Source of the DNA: Rhodothermales bacterium
GTDB lineage: Bacteria; Bacteroidota; Rhodothermia; Rhodothermales; Bin80
NCBI GenBank assembly: GCA_012267425.1
Contig: JAAXGO010000075.1
Coordinates: 1-35,364, forward strand
DNA: 35,364 bases
Direction: 5' to 3'
Position numbers and translations under genes: made by a program. A model generated the notes under the pieces. The model saw only the letters and a program-made list of their open reading frames with translations, did not search any database and was not told where the DNA came from. Shown piece by piece: positions 26,720-34,633 of the stretch. Position 1 is the first letter of the stretch, and each line of letters starts with the position of its first letter.

Positions 26720-27805
26720 CTATTCGAACAATCCAGGCTGCGCGGCAAACCGTCTGAATGCTTTGGTGCTCAGCGGCGGCCAGGGTTCGTTGAAACCGGC
26801 CTCTGTGCAGGCCGTCCGGAACAGATGCGCGATGGTATCGGCCCAGATGCCCGTGCCACGCATGCGCCGACCGAATCGACTGTCTGTCAGGCGGCCACCG
26901 CGCATTTCACGGAGGCGTTCGAGGACTTTTCGGGCGTGGTAGGGAAGTTCGGTTTCCAGCCAGTGGATGAAGAGAGGTTTAACAGCTCCAGGCAGGCGCA
27001 GTAAGACGTAGCCCGCTTTACGGGCACCGCGATCGGCGGCGGCTCTGATGATGTTCGGCATCTCGTGGTCCGTGAGACCGGGGATGACCGGTGCCACCAT
27101 GACTCCGACGGGTATTCCAGCAGAGGCAAGTGTCTCGACTGTACGGAGCCTGTCGGCGGGTCGCGACGTTCTGGGCTCCATGACGGAAACCAACTCGGGA
27201 TTCAGCGTAGTGATCGACACCATGACCCGCACGAGGTTGAAGCCAGCCAATTCCGTAAGCAGATCCACGTCGCGACGGACGAGTCCGTTCTTGGTGATGA
27301 TGACGACGGGGTTGCGGTGGCGCAGAAACACCTCCAAGCATCCCCTGGACAGCCGCAACCTGCGTTCTACGGGTTGATACGGGTCGGTATTTCCGGACAG
27401 TGCGACAGGCTGTGGCTCCCATGACGGTGCGGAAAGTGCTTTGGACAGCAGTTCAGGTGCAGTGCGCTTGACCAGAATCTTCGTCTCGAAGTCCAATCCC
27501 GCCGACCAGCCGAGGTATTCATGGCTGGGTCGGGCATAGCAGTAGATACATCCATGCTCGCACCCCCGGTACGCATTGAGGCTGTAGGTGAAGCCCACGT
27601 CCGGGCTTTCATTGCGGGCGAGAATACTCTTGGAGGTATCAATGTAAAAGCGTGTCGGCACATTGCGCAATTCATGGGGCTCCAGCTCGGCGGGATCAGG
27701 CTCGAGCACAAACGGGTCGAACCGCGTCGTCGGATTGAAGCTGGCGGCACGTCCCCGTAGCCTCGGCATCGTGCGAGACTGCTCGATCGCAGGATCGCGT
27801 GTCAT
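26720..27805 (-). CDS. PA0069/Rv2578c-family radical SAM protein
   Basis: A 361-residue radical SAM protein related to the spore photoproduct lyase group. The iron-sulfur motif CEHGCIYCYARP has Cys82, Cys86 and Cys89 in the standard Cx3Cx2C spacing, so the cluster is intact. Other conserved parts are PRFYIDTSKS-like residues before it, SGNTDPYQPVERRL, RHRNPVVIITKNGLVRRDVDLL, and APVIPGLTDHEMPNII. Its physiological reaction is not established; UV-damage repair is a plausible role by family, not by proof. It is directly upstream of lhr (11 bases), and divergent from the SRPBCC-DinB gene. Confidence 0.92.
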   Translation of the reverse strand: MTRDPAIEQSRTMPRLRGRAASFNPTTRFDPFVLEPDPAELEPHELRNVPTRFYIDTSKSILARNESPDVGFTYSLNAYRGCEHGCIYCYARPSHEYLGWSAGLDFETKILVKRTAPELLSKALSAPSWEPQPVALSGNTDPYQPVERRLRLSRGCLEVFLRHRNPVVIITKNGLVRRDVDLLTELAGFNLVRVMVSITTLNPELVSVMEPRTSRPADRLRTVETLASAGIPVGVMVAPVIPGLTDHEMPNIIRAAADRGARKAGYVLLRLPGAVKPLFIHWLETELPYHARKVLERLREMRGGRLTDSRFGRRMRGTGIWADTIAHLFRTACTEAGFNEPWPPLSTKAFRRFAAQPGLFE

Positions 27806-27948
27806 GGGATGCGTTTACATGATTGGAACATACCAATTACGTGAATACCTGCTCTAAAGTCAGGGTTCCGAAGCAGGCCGGTACGTGAACGGATCCACGT
27901 AAAGGTCCTTACATTGCTGTGATCACGTTTCACATTGAGGGCCGTTTC

Positions 27949-28851
27949 ATGGAAACCGTAACACTGATGCGCACTATTCAGGCCGAGCCCCAGGCTGTAT
28001 TTGCAGCATTCACTACGCCGGACGGCCTCGCGAGGTGGTTCGCGCCTACTGCAGAGCTTGAAGTGATTGCGGAGTGCGAGTTGGTTCCTGGAGGAACCTG
28101 GCGCGTGGAAATGCAGCATCAAGATGGTGATGTTTTCGCCGTAGGCGGAGCGATCCGTTCGTCAGATCCACCACGTTTTTTGGAATGGTCTTGGCGATGG
28201 GAAGGCGAGGCGCTCGCATCTCTGGGCGACACTCGCGTCGTCGTTGCAATAGACCGTGAGGCCGGAGGATCCAGGCTCCGTGTTTCGCACGACGGATTCC
28301 CGAACGAGGAATTCGCCGGCACACACCGCGACGGCTGGGAGAGCTCGCTTTCCCGTTTGGCGGATCTGTTCGCTCCCAAGTCGCCGCATCGTATCTCGAC
28401 GCTCTTGGCGCTTCACAGGCAACTGTTTACGCAAACGATGGACGGTGTTTCGGATGTGGATCTCTTGCGGCAGCCGAACGACATGACCCCAAGTATGCTG
28501 TGGATAGCATGCCAAATCGCTCGGGGACGCTACGTTCTTGCAACGAAACTTGGTCTGGACGTGACGTTTCCATTTCCGGCCTTTGCAAAAACGGCTCCTA
28601 ACTATGACGATTATCCTAGCTGGCATGAAGTTCTAGCTTACTTTTCGGAGGTGACACACACCGTTTACGGTGTCCTTCACCAGATGGACACCGCAGCACT
28701 CCGTAGGCCGCACGGCATGGATCTTCCGATAAACGACCCGACGATGGCCGGACTGTTGGACCACGCAGTCGACGAGGAAGCCTACCTGCTCGGTCAACTG
28801 TCGTTTATGCGAATGCTGGTGGGTTACGAAGCACCGAACGGGACTACATGA
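27949..28851 (+). CDS. SRPBCC-DinB fusion protein
   Basis: A two-domain protein of about 300 residues. The ATG at 27949 is preferred over a GTG at 27919, since GAGG sits 8 bases upstream. Residues 1-145 are an Aha1-like SRPBCC domain (METVTLMRTIQAEPQAVFAAF, GGTWRVEMQHQDGDVFAVGG). The second half is a DinB-type four-helix domain (STLLALHRQLFTQTMDGVSD, PSWHEVLAYFSEVTHTVYGVL, GLLDHAVDEEAYLLGQLSFMRML). The metal-binding His triad is not clearly complete. Its stop overlaps the start of the AlkX-type glycosylase (ATGA). DinB proteins are often DNA-damage-inducible; the role here is unknown. Confidence 0.85.
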   Translation: METVTLMRTIQAEPQAVFAAFTTPDGLARWFAPTAELEVIAECELVPGGTWRVEMQHQDGDVFAVGGAIRSSDPPRFLEWSWRWEGEALASLGDTRVVVAIDREAGGSRLRVSHDGFPNEEFAGTHRDGWESSLSRLADLFAPKSPHRISTLLALHRQLFTQTMDGVSDVDLLRQPNDMTPSMLWIACQIARGRYVLATKLGLDVTFPFPAFAKTAPNYDDYPSWHEVLAYFSEVTHTVYGVLHQMDTAALRRPHGMDLPINDPTMAGLLDHAVDEEAYLLGQLSFMRMLVGYEAPNGTT

Positions 28852-30062
28852 CGAGGAAACAAGTTACTGTCAGTCACGAATCCGTAGTCCGCCTTTGGCT
28901 CTGGCTGCAGGGCTTTTCCGAACCGCGTGGCACGACATCTCTCGCGCCTGATACGCTCGACGACCACCTCAAGAGAACGGGCGCACTTCAGCTCGACAGC
29001 GTCAACGTAGCCGAACGTGCCCATTACCTCACCCTGTGGAGCCGCTTCGGACCATTTGACAAAGAGCGGCTCAGCGACTGGGTCTATCGTGATCGTAGGG
29101 CTTACGAATACTGGGGCCATGAAGCATCCATTCTCCCCATCTCTCACCTAAAGCACGGACTGCGGCGGATGCGGCTTTTTCCGCCGGACAGGTGGCGCAA
29201 TTCTTCGTGGTGGGCGCGCTACGACGTGTCGACAGCATCGAAGCGTCGCGTGCTGCGGCGGCTGAGGCAGGAGGGACCGATGGAGAGTGCGGACTTCAAA
29301 AAGCGGCCGGAGGACGAGAAGAGGGCGAAGGCATGGGGAATGGCCTATCCAAAGGAAGACAAGAGGGCCCTACAGCTGCTATGGCATGCAGGTAAAGTTG
29401 CCGTAAGCCGTCGGCGCCATTTTCGGCGAGTGTACGATCTGGCCGAGCGGGTGTATCCCAAGGTTCAACCGGTAAGTAGAACTGCCTATGAGGACGGCTG
29501 GCTCCTAGCGGGTCTCTCAGGCTGCGGCGTCGCAAGCGAAAAGCACCTGACGAACTACTGGACAGCGCCGAATCCGAAGGCGGCCGATCGGAGGAGGATC
29601 ATCGGGCGAAACCTAACGGCACGCAGGATCGCGGAGGTTCGCGTAGCGGGTTTTGAAGATCCGTACTATGTGCTCCCGGAGCATCTGGAAATACTTCAGA
29701 CAGCCCCTGCAGCGTGGGGTACCACCTTGGTCTGTCCGTTTGATTCACTGCTCTGGCAGCGGCGTCGAGTGGAGGATCTGTTAGGTTTCCGGTATCGGAT
29801 CGAGATCTACGTTCCTCCGCGGAAGCGGACCTATGGCTACTACGTACTGCCGATTCTCCACGACGGCCGACTGGTCGGTCGTCTGGATCCGAAGATGCAC
29901 AGGGCAGAAGGCGTACTTGAAATCAAGAACTACTTTCTGGAGGAAGGGTTTGAGCCTGACGCGACCTTCAGGCGTGGATTCAGAGATTCGCTGGAGAGCT
30001 TGGCTTCGTTCTTGGGTGCCTCCGAGTTGAAGGTGTGCGCGCCCTCAAGCCATGTCGTCTGA
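28848..30062 (+). CDS. AlkX/YcaQ-type DNA glycosylase (QxD motif)
   Basis: A 404-residue winged-helix DNA glycosylase of the AlkZ/YcaQ superfamily (HTH_42), known for removing interstrand crosslinks and N7-alkyl adducts. Near the N-terminus GALQLDSVNVAERAHYLTLWSR holds the QxD pair (Gln48, Asp50), which marks the AlkX/YcaQ branch rather than the QxQ AlkZ branch. Other conserved parts are YEYWGHEASILPI, FDSLLWQRRRVEDLLGFRYRIEIY and GYYVLPILHDGRLVGRLDPK. The ATG overlaps the stop of the SRPBCC-DinB gene, so expression should be coupled. A more distant winged-helix paralogue lies at 13349-14542. Confidence 0.9.
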   Translation: MTRKQVTVSHESVVRLWLWLQGFSEPRGTTSLAPDTLDDHLKRTGALQLDSVNVAERAHYLTLWSRFGPFDKERLSDWVYRDRRAYEYWGHEASILPISHLKHGLRRMRLFPPDRWRNSSWWARYDVSTASKRRVLRRLRQEGPMESADFKKRPEDEKRAKAWGMAYPKEDKRALQLLWHAGKVAVSRRRHFRRVYDLAERVYPKVQPVSRTAYEDGWLLAGLSGCGVASEKHLTNYWTAPNPKAADRRRIIGRNLTARRIAEVRVAGFEDPYYVLPEHLEILQTAPAAWGTTLVCPFDSLLWQRRRVEDLLGFRYRIEIYVPPRKRTYGYYVLPILHDGRLVGRLDPKMHRAEGVLEIKNYFLEEGFEPDATFRRGFRDSLESLASFLGASELKVCAPSSHVV

Positions 30063-30100
30063 CGCACCAATGCTGATGTTTTAATCTGACCGAGACTACC

Positions 30101-30691
30101 ATGAAGCGTTTGTATAAGACACTTGGCATCGTTGCCATTCTGATTGCCGGTCTTGCAATGGCATTCGTCTTCCTTGGACTCTTCGTAGATGAGGTCGAAT
30201 ACACGGCGTCGACGAGCGTGGAAGCGCCGGTGGCAGAGACCTGGGCAACGTTTATGGACGAAGACCGCACGAGTGAATGGCTTACCGGCTTCTTGCATGT
30301 GGAGCAAATCAGTGGAAGTCCTGGCGAGATTGGCGCCAGGTATCGGATGCATTTTGCCGACGACGTCATTGTCGAGGAGACCGTGACCGAGATTGTTCCC
30401 TTGGAACGGTACGGATTCGATTTGAAGACAGACTTCTTTACCGGTAGCACGACCGTTGAGTTTGTAGAGGTAGCCGGTGTCACCGAAATCGACCAGACCG
30501 TTTCGATTCGTGGCACATCATTCGTTTGGCGTGCCCTTCTGCCGGTTTTCAAGTCGATGATGGCTTCGCAGGCGACCGCAATGCTGGATTCCTTGGGCAT
30601 GTTGGTGGAGATGAATCCGACGGCGGTCGAGATCGCGGCTCCCGAATCCACGCAGCCAGTATTAGACGAGAATACTGCGCCGGAGAACTGA
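30101..30691 (+). CDS. Membrane-anchored SRPBCC protein
   Basis: A 196-residue protein with an N-terminal membrane anchor (residues about 8-28, TLGIVAILIAGLAMAFVFLGL). A periplasm-facing START-like domain follows: ASTSVEAPVAETWATFMDEDRTSEW, SPGEIGARYRMHFADD, DDVIVEETVTEIVPLERYGF. No cleavage site is obvious, so it is probably tethered. It lies 38 bases after the AlkX-type gene on the same strand, which suggests a three-gene transcription unit with the SRPBCC-DinB gene. Function unknown. Confidence 0.8.
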   Translation: MKRLYKTLGIVAILIAGLAMAFVFLGLFVDEVEYTASTSVEAPVAETWATFMDEDRTSEWLTGFLHVEQISGSPGEIGARYRMHFADDVIVEETVTEIVPLERYGFDLKTDFFTGSTTVEFVEVAGVTEIDQTVSIRGTSFVWRALLPVFKSMMASQATAMLDSLGMLVEMNPTAVEIAAPESTQPVLDENTAPEN

Positions 30692-31189
30692 CCGGTTCGG
30701 CTTAGGGGCGACGCTGCAAACGCTCTCATCGTTACTGTAATGTGCGAGTAGAGCTGTGGACCACGTCAATCAAATTCAGCGTTGAGACCGCAGGCCTGTT
30801 GTCTTGGCGTGCTCGAATTCCAAGGGTAGTTGATCGCGCTTGAGGAGAACTGGTGTCGCGCGGTTCTGCGATTGTTTCGCGAGCCGGTGTGTACGTCGGG
30901 TTTGATGCAAGGAGCAACTGAGAATTCAGCTACCGAAATCTTCTGCCTGATTCCGCAAGACACTTGGCTACGTTTCGGCATGCAGAGTTGGGGGACGTGA
31001 AGCTGCGCGGCTCCACAATGGTATCGATTGTACATTTAGCGTTCACTCACGACTGGAATCGCCGCGCCGACGGTGTGGAGTCGCAATGCGATGCCTGCCG
31101 GCCATCGCTACGTGGACCTACGACCAGAGCCCTGATAATCCAGGAGGGCGAGTGTCGCCAGAGCCGGAACTGCACTGCTCATCCTATAA
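30692..31189. other. Intergenic stretch without a convincing gene
   Basis: About 500 bases between the membrane-anchored SRPBCC gene and the LarA-family gene. Short open frames have no family-like sequence. I see no clear promoter, terminator or repeat. Confidence 0.5.
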
Positions 31190-32476
31190 ATGACCGAGTC
31201 CCCCAATCCCCAAGCCGTCCGCTTGGATTACGGAAAGGATGGCCTGCACCTCGATCTGGAGGGATTGAACGCAACCGTCCTGCGGCCACAATACGTTAAA
31301 GGGGTGCCAGACGAAAAAGCCGCGTTCGTGAAGGCACTCCGGCATCCGATCGGTGCCGAGCCGCTGCGCGAAATCATTGCCGCGGACGAGACGGTTGCCA
31401 TCGCCATTCCTGACATCACTCGCGCCCTACCGAGTGATCGGCTTCTTCCGTGGCTGCTGGAGGAACTCGGGCATGTACAGTCGGAGAACGTGACCATCGT
31501 AGTCGGCACTGGCACGCACCGGGCGAACACGCGCGAAGAACTAGCCATGATGGTCGGGCAGGCAATAGTCGATCGCTACCGCATCATAAATCACGACGCA
31601 CGTGATTCCTCGACCATGCGCAGGGTCGGCAGATCCCAGTTCGGCTACGAAGTCCATATTAATTGCGACTATGTAGAGGCCGATCGGCGCATCCTGATGG
31701 GATTCATCGAGCCGCACTTCATGGCGGGGTTCTCGGGAGGCTACAAAGCCGTCTTTCCGGGGCTGGCTGACTTGGAAGCAATTCTAGAGTATCACGGGTA
31801 CGACAACATTGCCCATCCACTGAGTACGTGGGGTATTCTCGAGGGCAATCCGACACAAGCTCACGTGCGGGCCGGGGGATCTCTTGTTTCAGTGGATTTC
31901 CTCGTCAACGTGACGCTCAACAGTGAGCGTGCTATCACCTCTTTTTTTTGCGGCGATGTCATTGACGCCCACATGGCGGGATGCCGGTTCTCGAAGGAAA
32001 CGGCGATGGCAGGAGTTAACAGACGGTTCCCGGTCGTAGTGACGACCAACAGCGGATATCCGCTCGATCTCAATCTGTACCAAGCCGTTAAGGGAATGAC
32101 GGCTGCCCACGCAGTTACGAAGCCGGGAGGCTTGGTCATCGCCGCAGCCCAGTGCGCCAACGGCATTCCGGATCACGGAGCATTCAGGCGGCAACTCTGC
32201 CGATACGCCTCTCCTCGGGATGCACTTCGCGCGATCAGAACGCCGGGATTTGCCGAAATCGACCAGTGGCAGACCCAGAAGCTGAATCAGATTCTCCTTG
32301 AATGCAGGATCCAGCTGCTGAGCGAAATTAACCCTAACACCGTTCGCAGTGTCCACCTGGATCCGATTACTGACTTGCGCCGGGCGATAGATGACGAGCT
32401 GAGTCGTCTGGGCGACAAAGATGCTCCGGTGGCGGTGCTTCCAGAGGGACCATTGACGATACCGTACATCCGATAA
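31190..32476 (+). CDS. LarA-family protein (nickel-pincer racemase homologue)
   Basis: A 428-residue LarA/DUF2088 protein. Characterised LarA racemises lactate using a covalently bound nickel-pincer nucleotide cofactor; homologues act on other alpha-hydroxy and sugar acids. Key residues line up: IPDITRALP at 73-81, the catalytic His in GTGTHR (His110), EPHFMAGFSGGYKAVFPG at 174-191 with the second catalytic His176 and Lys186, the cofactor-anchoring Lys, and HP at 208-209. No larB, larC or larE cofactor-synthesis gene is in the window, so the cofactor must be made elsewhere. A GPH-family transporter follows 147 bases later on the same strand. Substrate unknown. Confidence 0.88.
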   Translation: MTESPNPQAVRLDYGKDGLHLDLEGLNATVLRPQYVKGVPDEKAAFVKALRHPIGAEPLREIIAADETVAIAIPDITRALPSDRLLPWLLEELGHVQSENVTIVVGTGTHRANTREELAMMVGQAIVDRYRIINHDARDSSTMRRVGRSQFGYEVHINCDYVEADRRILMGFIEPHFMAGFSGGYKAVFPGLADLEAILEYHGYDNIAHPLSTWGILEGNPTQAHVRAGGSLVSVDFLVNVTLNSERAITSFFCGDVIDAHMAGCRFSKETAMAGVNRRFPVVVTTNSGYPLDLNLYQAVKGMTAAHAVTKPGGLVIAAAQCANGIPDHGAFRRQLCRYASPRDALRAIRTPGFAEIDQWQTQKLNQILLECRIQLLSEINPNTVRSVHLDPITDLRRAIDDELSRLGDKDAPVAVLPEGPLTIPYIR

Positions 32477-32623
32477 GAGCCGCGCGCTATCGGTGCCGCG
32501 TGGTTTTGTACATTTTCCCTCTAGAGCAGACGCACCGTGGTGCGAATCTGCCGTGCAGCACGTGACGATCCACTCTGCAGTTCTCGTCTGCGGTTTCAAT
32601 TGATGCCAGCGAGAAAACGCCCT

Positions 32624-34018
32624 ATGGAGAATTCTCACGGCCTGCCGTTTGCGGAGAAGATCTCCTACGGTCTCGGAGACCTGGCATCTTCCATGTTCTG
32701 GAAGCTGTTTTCCTTCTTCCTCCTCTTTTTCTATACGGACATCTTCGGGATTACTGCTGCGGCGGCCGGGACGATGCTCTTGGTAACCCGCTTCTGGGAC
32801 GCCGCCAACGATCCGATCATGGGGATGATCGGAGACAGGACGCGAAGCCGGTGGGGCAAATTCCGCCCTTATCTGCTGTTTGGCGCCGTGCCATTCGCAG
32901 TGGTGGGTGTTCTGACCTTCACGACTCCAGACTGGAGCGCGGGTGGCAGACTCGTGTACGCTTACGTGACATACACGTTGATGATGATGGTCTACACGGC
33001 TGTCAACGTGCCCTACGCATCGCTGATGGGAGTCATGAGCACCGATACGGAAGAGCGTACGAGTCTTGCATCGTGGCGCTTTGTTGGTGCGTTTTCTGGG
33101 GGGCTGTTGGTCACGGCGACGGCCAACCCACTGATCGAATTCTTCAACAGCCGCTTAGGCAATGAAGCAACGGCATTCCAACTCACGGTCGCTGTATATG
33201 CAGTGCTGGCCGCAGCGTTCTTCATGCTCACGTTTGCGGGCACCAGGGAGCGTTTGCGGCCTGCCGCGGTCCGCTCGCTGCGTCTTCGGGAAGACGTGGC
33301 AGATCTACTGAAAAACGGGCCGTGGTTTTTGATGCTCGGTGCCGGAATCTCAGTACTCATCTTCAATTCGATTCGGGATGCCTCTATTCTGTTCTATTTC
33401 AAGTACTACGTGGGCGATCAGACGGTACAGTTCGTCGGAGAGGTGGGCCAGGGCGCGCTCGCATCTGCGTTTATGAGCTCACTTCTGATTGCCAACATCA
33501 TGGGCGTTTTGGCGGCCAAGCCGGTTTCGAGTTCCATCGGCAAGAAGCGGACGTTTATCCTCTCAGGTGTCGTCACGACGATCCTGAGCGTTCTGTTCTA
33601 TTTTGTGCCACCCCATCAGATCTACCTGATGTTCTTCGTCAACGTATTGGTAGGCGTTTCCAGCGGAATCGTGCTTCCGCTCATGTGGGCCATGTACGCT
33701 GACGTATCGGATTATTCGGAATGGAAGACAGGGCGGCGTGCGACAGGGCTCATTTTTTCTTCTTCTTCGATGTCGCAAAAGATCGGATGGACTGTTGGTG
33801 GCGCCGTCGCCGCATGGCTCCTGGCCGCTTTTGGATTCGTGGCAAACATGGTGCAGGGTGACGGGTCACTTTTGGGCATCCGCCTCATGATCAGTGTCAT
33901 TGCAGGGGCTGGCGCTCTCCTGTCGGTTGTCTTCATGGTCCGTTACCCGCTTTCAAAGGCGCGCATGCTGCAGATCACGTCTGAGTTGGAGGCAGTACGC
34001 CAGCTGGGCACAGCCTAA
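32624..34018 (+). CDS. GPH-family (MelB-like) sugar/cation symporter
   Basis: A 12-helix inner-membrane symporter of the glycoside-pentoside-hexuronide family, about 464 residues. The ATG at 32624 places the family start GLPFAEKISYGLGDLASSMFW ten residues in; an ATG at 32603 is also possible and no clear ribosome site decides. Diagnostic segment: DAANDPIMGMIGDRTRSRWGKFRPYLLFG at 59-87, the conserved cation-site Asp and loop-2-3 region of MelB-type carriers. The later half shows GIVLPLMWAMYADVSDYSEWKTG. With the LarA gene it suggests uptake and processing of a hydroxy acid or sugar acid. The exact substrate cannot be read from sequence. Confidence 0.92.
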   Translation: MENSHGLPFAEKISYGLGDLASSMFWKLFSFFLLFFYTDIFGITAAAAGTMLLVTRFWDAANDPIMGMIGDRTRSRWGKFRPYLLFGAVPFAVVGVLTFTTPDWSAGGRLVYAYVTYTLMMMVYTAVNVPYASLMGVMSTDTEERTSLASWRFVGAFSGGLLVTATANPLIEFFNSRLGNEATAFQLTVAVYAVLAAAFFMLTFAGTRERLRPAAVRSLRLREDVADLLKNGPWFLMLGAGISVLIFNSIRDASILFYFKYYVGDQTVQFVGEVGQGALASAFMSSLLIANIMGVLAAKPVSSSIGKKRTFILSGVVTTILSVLFYFVPPHQIYLMFFVNVLVGVSSGIVLPLMWAMYADVSDYSEWKTGRRATGLIFSSSSMSQKIGWTVGGAVAAWLLAAFGFVANMVQGDGSLLGIRLMISVIAGAGALLSVVFMVRYPLSKARMLQITSELEAVRQLGTA

Positions 34019-34633
34019 ACAAAGACTGGCAGTTCAGGGATTTCGTCGAATAGTGGTGCCTGCGAAGGGCGGGAGATGTCCGCATACTCCGTACACTGTC
34101 ACAGATTTACATCGTATCTGTGATCGTTGGAGCTACGGGATTGTGTGTCCCGGTTCCCTCCGAATGACTCCCTCCGATTGGGATCTCAGGCGCGGACCCT
34201 CGGGCAGATGCTCCGTCAGTCCGCGGTTGTGGGCTGCCAAGATGACCGCAGTCCGGCTCGGCTCGTCCCGGAGATCGCGATACGGAGCAAGGACGGGGTC
34301 GATCATCGCTTGGCGGTCGGCATTCGGTTCTGGTAGTTTTCCTCGCACGAACCTCTGCAGCGAGTGGTTCCCAACATCGACATTGCACGCGAGCTCGATC
34401 CATGGTAAAGAAAGCCAGTTGGAGTATTGCTCGTTCCTGCTCTTCGCGATCTCGGAAAGGCAGGAATCCCTAACACTCCCGGAATCCGGGCGCTTGAAAC
34501 CTCGTTCTAAATGATCGAACTTCGTAGTGGCTTTCGAGGCATTCGGCGGGGCGCGGACGGACAGCGCCCCGTCCTACGATCACGCGGGACACAGGGCAGA
34601 TCCAGCCGGGTGCTCGGCACCCCAAGGGCGATC
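34019..34633. other. Gap with an orphan minus-strand ORF, probably decayed DNA
   Basis: About 615 bases between the symporter and the methyltransferase. A minus-strand frame at 34133-34348 reads PEPNADRQAMIDPVLAPYRD, then EPSRTAVILAAHN, and HLPEGPRLRSQSEGVIRRE. It looks protein-like but is short and matches no family I know, so it may be a fragment of a lost gene. The rest holds nothing I can support apart from the inverted repeat listed separately. Confidence 0.45.
34099..34123 (+). terminator. 8-bp inverted repeat downstream of the GPH symporter
   Basis: TCACAGAT, 9 bases, ATCTGTGA (34099-34123) is a perfect 8-bp inverted repeat about 80 bases after the symporter stop. It lacks a following T-run, so a terminator is unproven; it could equally be an operator or an end structure. 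Confidence 0.35.
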
